Shown here piece by piece: positions 5,966 to 6,114 of a stretch of 6,114 nucleotides of DNA. Location of the stretch: positions 1-6,114 of the forward strand of contig JBHGBF010000292.1 of the NCBI GenBank assembly GCA_041946865.1, read 5' to 3'. The notes under the pieces are model-generated. The model did not search any database. It saw only the letters and a program-made list of their open reading frames with translations, and had not been told where the DNA came from. The stretch's first letter is position 1; each line of letters begins with the position of its first letter. Source of the stretch: RPQK01 sp041946865. GTDB lineage: Bacteria > Acidobacteriota > UBA6911 > RPQK01. Made by a program: the position numbers and the translations under genes.

Positions 5966-6114
5966 GGTATGTAAAGGCTTGACTCCATGATAGCAAATCC
6001 GGGTAGGCCTCTGGGGGCGCCCCACTCAACAGGTTTTAAGGACCTCTGGACTTTGGGCGAAAGTATACAGATGAATCAACAGGAACCGCTGCCGTGTGGC
6101 TGTATCACGCTGAA
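5966..6114 (-). promoter_or_regulatory. Probable leader/promoter region of the paa operon
   Basis: There is no well-supported gene between the thiolase start and the window edge. On the minus strand a good -10-like TATACT lies at 6067-6062, about 97 bases ahead of the thiolase ATG, but no convincing -35 box sits 16-18 bases further upstream. The leader that would result contains the inverted repeat TGGGG-GCG-CCCCA at 6012-6024. The region might instead be intergenic within a longer operon, because short frames on both strands remain open at the window edge. Confidence 0.3.
6012..6024. repeat. GC-rich inverted repeat upstream of the thiolase
   Basis: TGGGG (6012-6016) and CCCCA (6020-6024) are perfect inverted arms around GCG; the core GGGGCGCCCC is itself a 10-bp palindrome. 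It lies 47 bases upstream of the thiolase ATG and downstream of the TATACT candidate. It could be an operator or a small leader hairpin. It has no T tract on either side, so it is not an intrinsic terminator. Confidence 0.5.

Noticed and set aside
5294..5974. Long plus-strand open frame (226 codons) opposite the thiolase
   Set aside because: It lies entirely antisense to a strongly conserved thiolase. Its translation has no family character, and long antisense frames are expected in GC-rich genes.
6026..6112. Minus-strand frame open from the edge to a TGA at 6026-6028, a possible end of an upstream operon gene
   Set aside because: It is 28 codons with no recognisable motif, and it competes with a plus-strand frame over the same bases. 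It remains possible if the operon extends to the right.
5987..6114. Plus-strand frame open from ATG 5987 (or ATG 6071) to the window edge, which could start a divergent gene
   Set aside because: There are only 42 codons, the initiation signal is weak (AAAGG at 5974-5978 for the first ATG, none for the second), and no family is recognisable. Too little remains to call it.

Overview
The window holds most of a phenylacetate (phenylacetyl-CoA) aerobic degradation operon. Seven genes lie head to tail on the minus strand and fill positions 285-5965 almost without gaps. In transcription order they are a PaaJ/PcaF-type 3-oxoacyl-CoA thiolase, paaA, paaB, paaC, paaD, paaG and paaH. GC content is high (roughly 60% by eye), with G/C-biased third codon positions and Shine-Dalgarno leaders of GGAG type. 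A soil or sediment bacterium fits, but the phylum cannot be settled from this sequence. An acidobacterial or similar deep lineage is only a guess.

Layout. The left edge (1-169) carries a possible 3' end of a rightward gene. It is followed two bases later by a clear intrinsic terminator (172-191) that would stop rightward transcription before it meets the convergent operon. Positions 192-284 form a short convergent intergenic region. The operon then runs leftward from about 5965 to 285. Junctions are tight: thiolase/paaA 4 nt, paaB/paaC a 4-nt GTGA overlap, paaC/paaD stop abutting start, paaG/paaH 1 nt. Two looser gaps, each about 50 nt, precede paaB and paaG, and both contain their own GGAG. 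The right edge (5966-6114) is a probable leader/promoter region with a GC-rich inverted repeat and no clearly supported gene.

How the genes work together. PaaA (catalytic diiron), PaaC and PaaB form the ring 1,2-epoxidase acting on phenylacetyl-CoA, and PaaD is the MIP18-type maturation factor. PaaG isomerises the ring epoxide to the oxepin. PaaH oxidises 3-hydroxyadipyl-CoA, and the thiolase cleaves the 3-oxoacyl-CoA intermediates to acetyl-CoA and succinyl-CoA. Missing from the window are the reductase PaaE, the oxepin-CoA hydrolase/dehydrogenase PaaZ, the hydratase PaaF, the ligase PaaK and any recognisable regulator.

The most unusual points are a PaaB of 171 residues that looks like an internal duplication of the PaaB fold, a PaaC that keeps a diiron-like Glu/His set lost in the E. 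coli protein, and the absence of paaE from its usual place after paaD. No wholly new system is evident. This is a recognisable catabolic operon with architectural variations.
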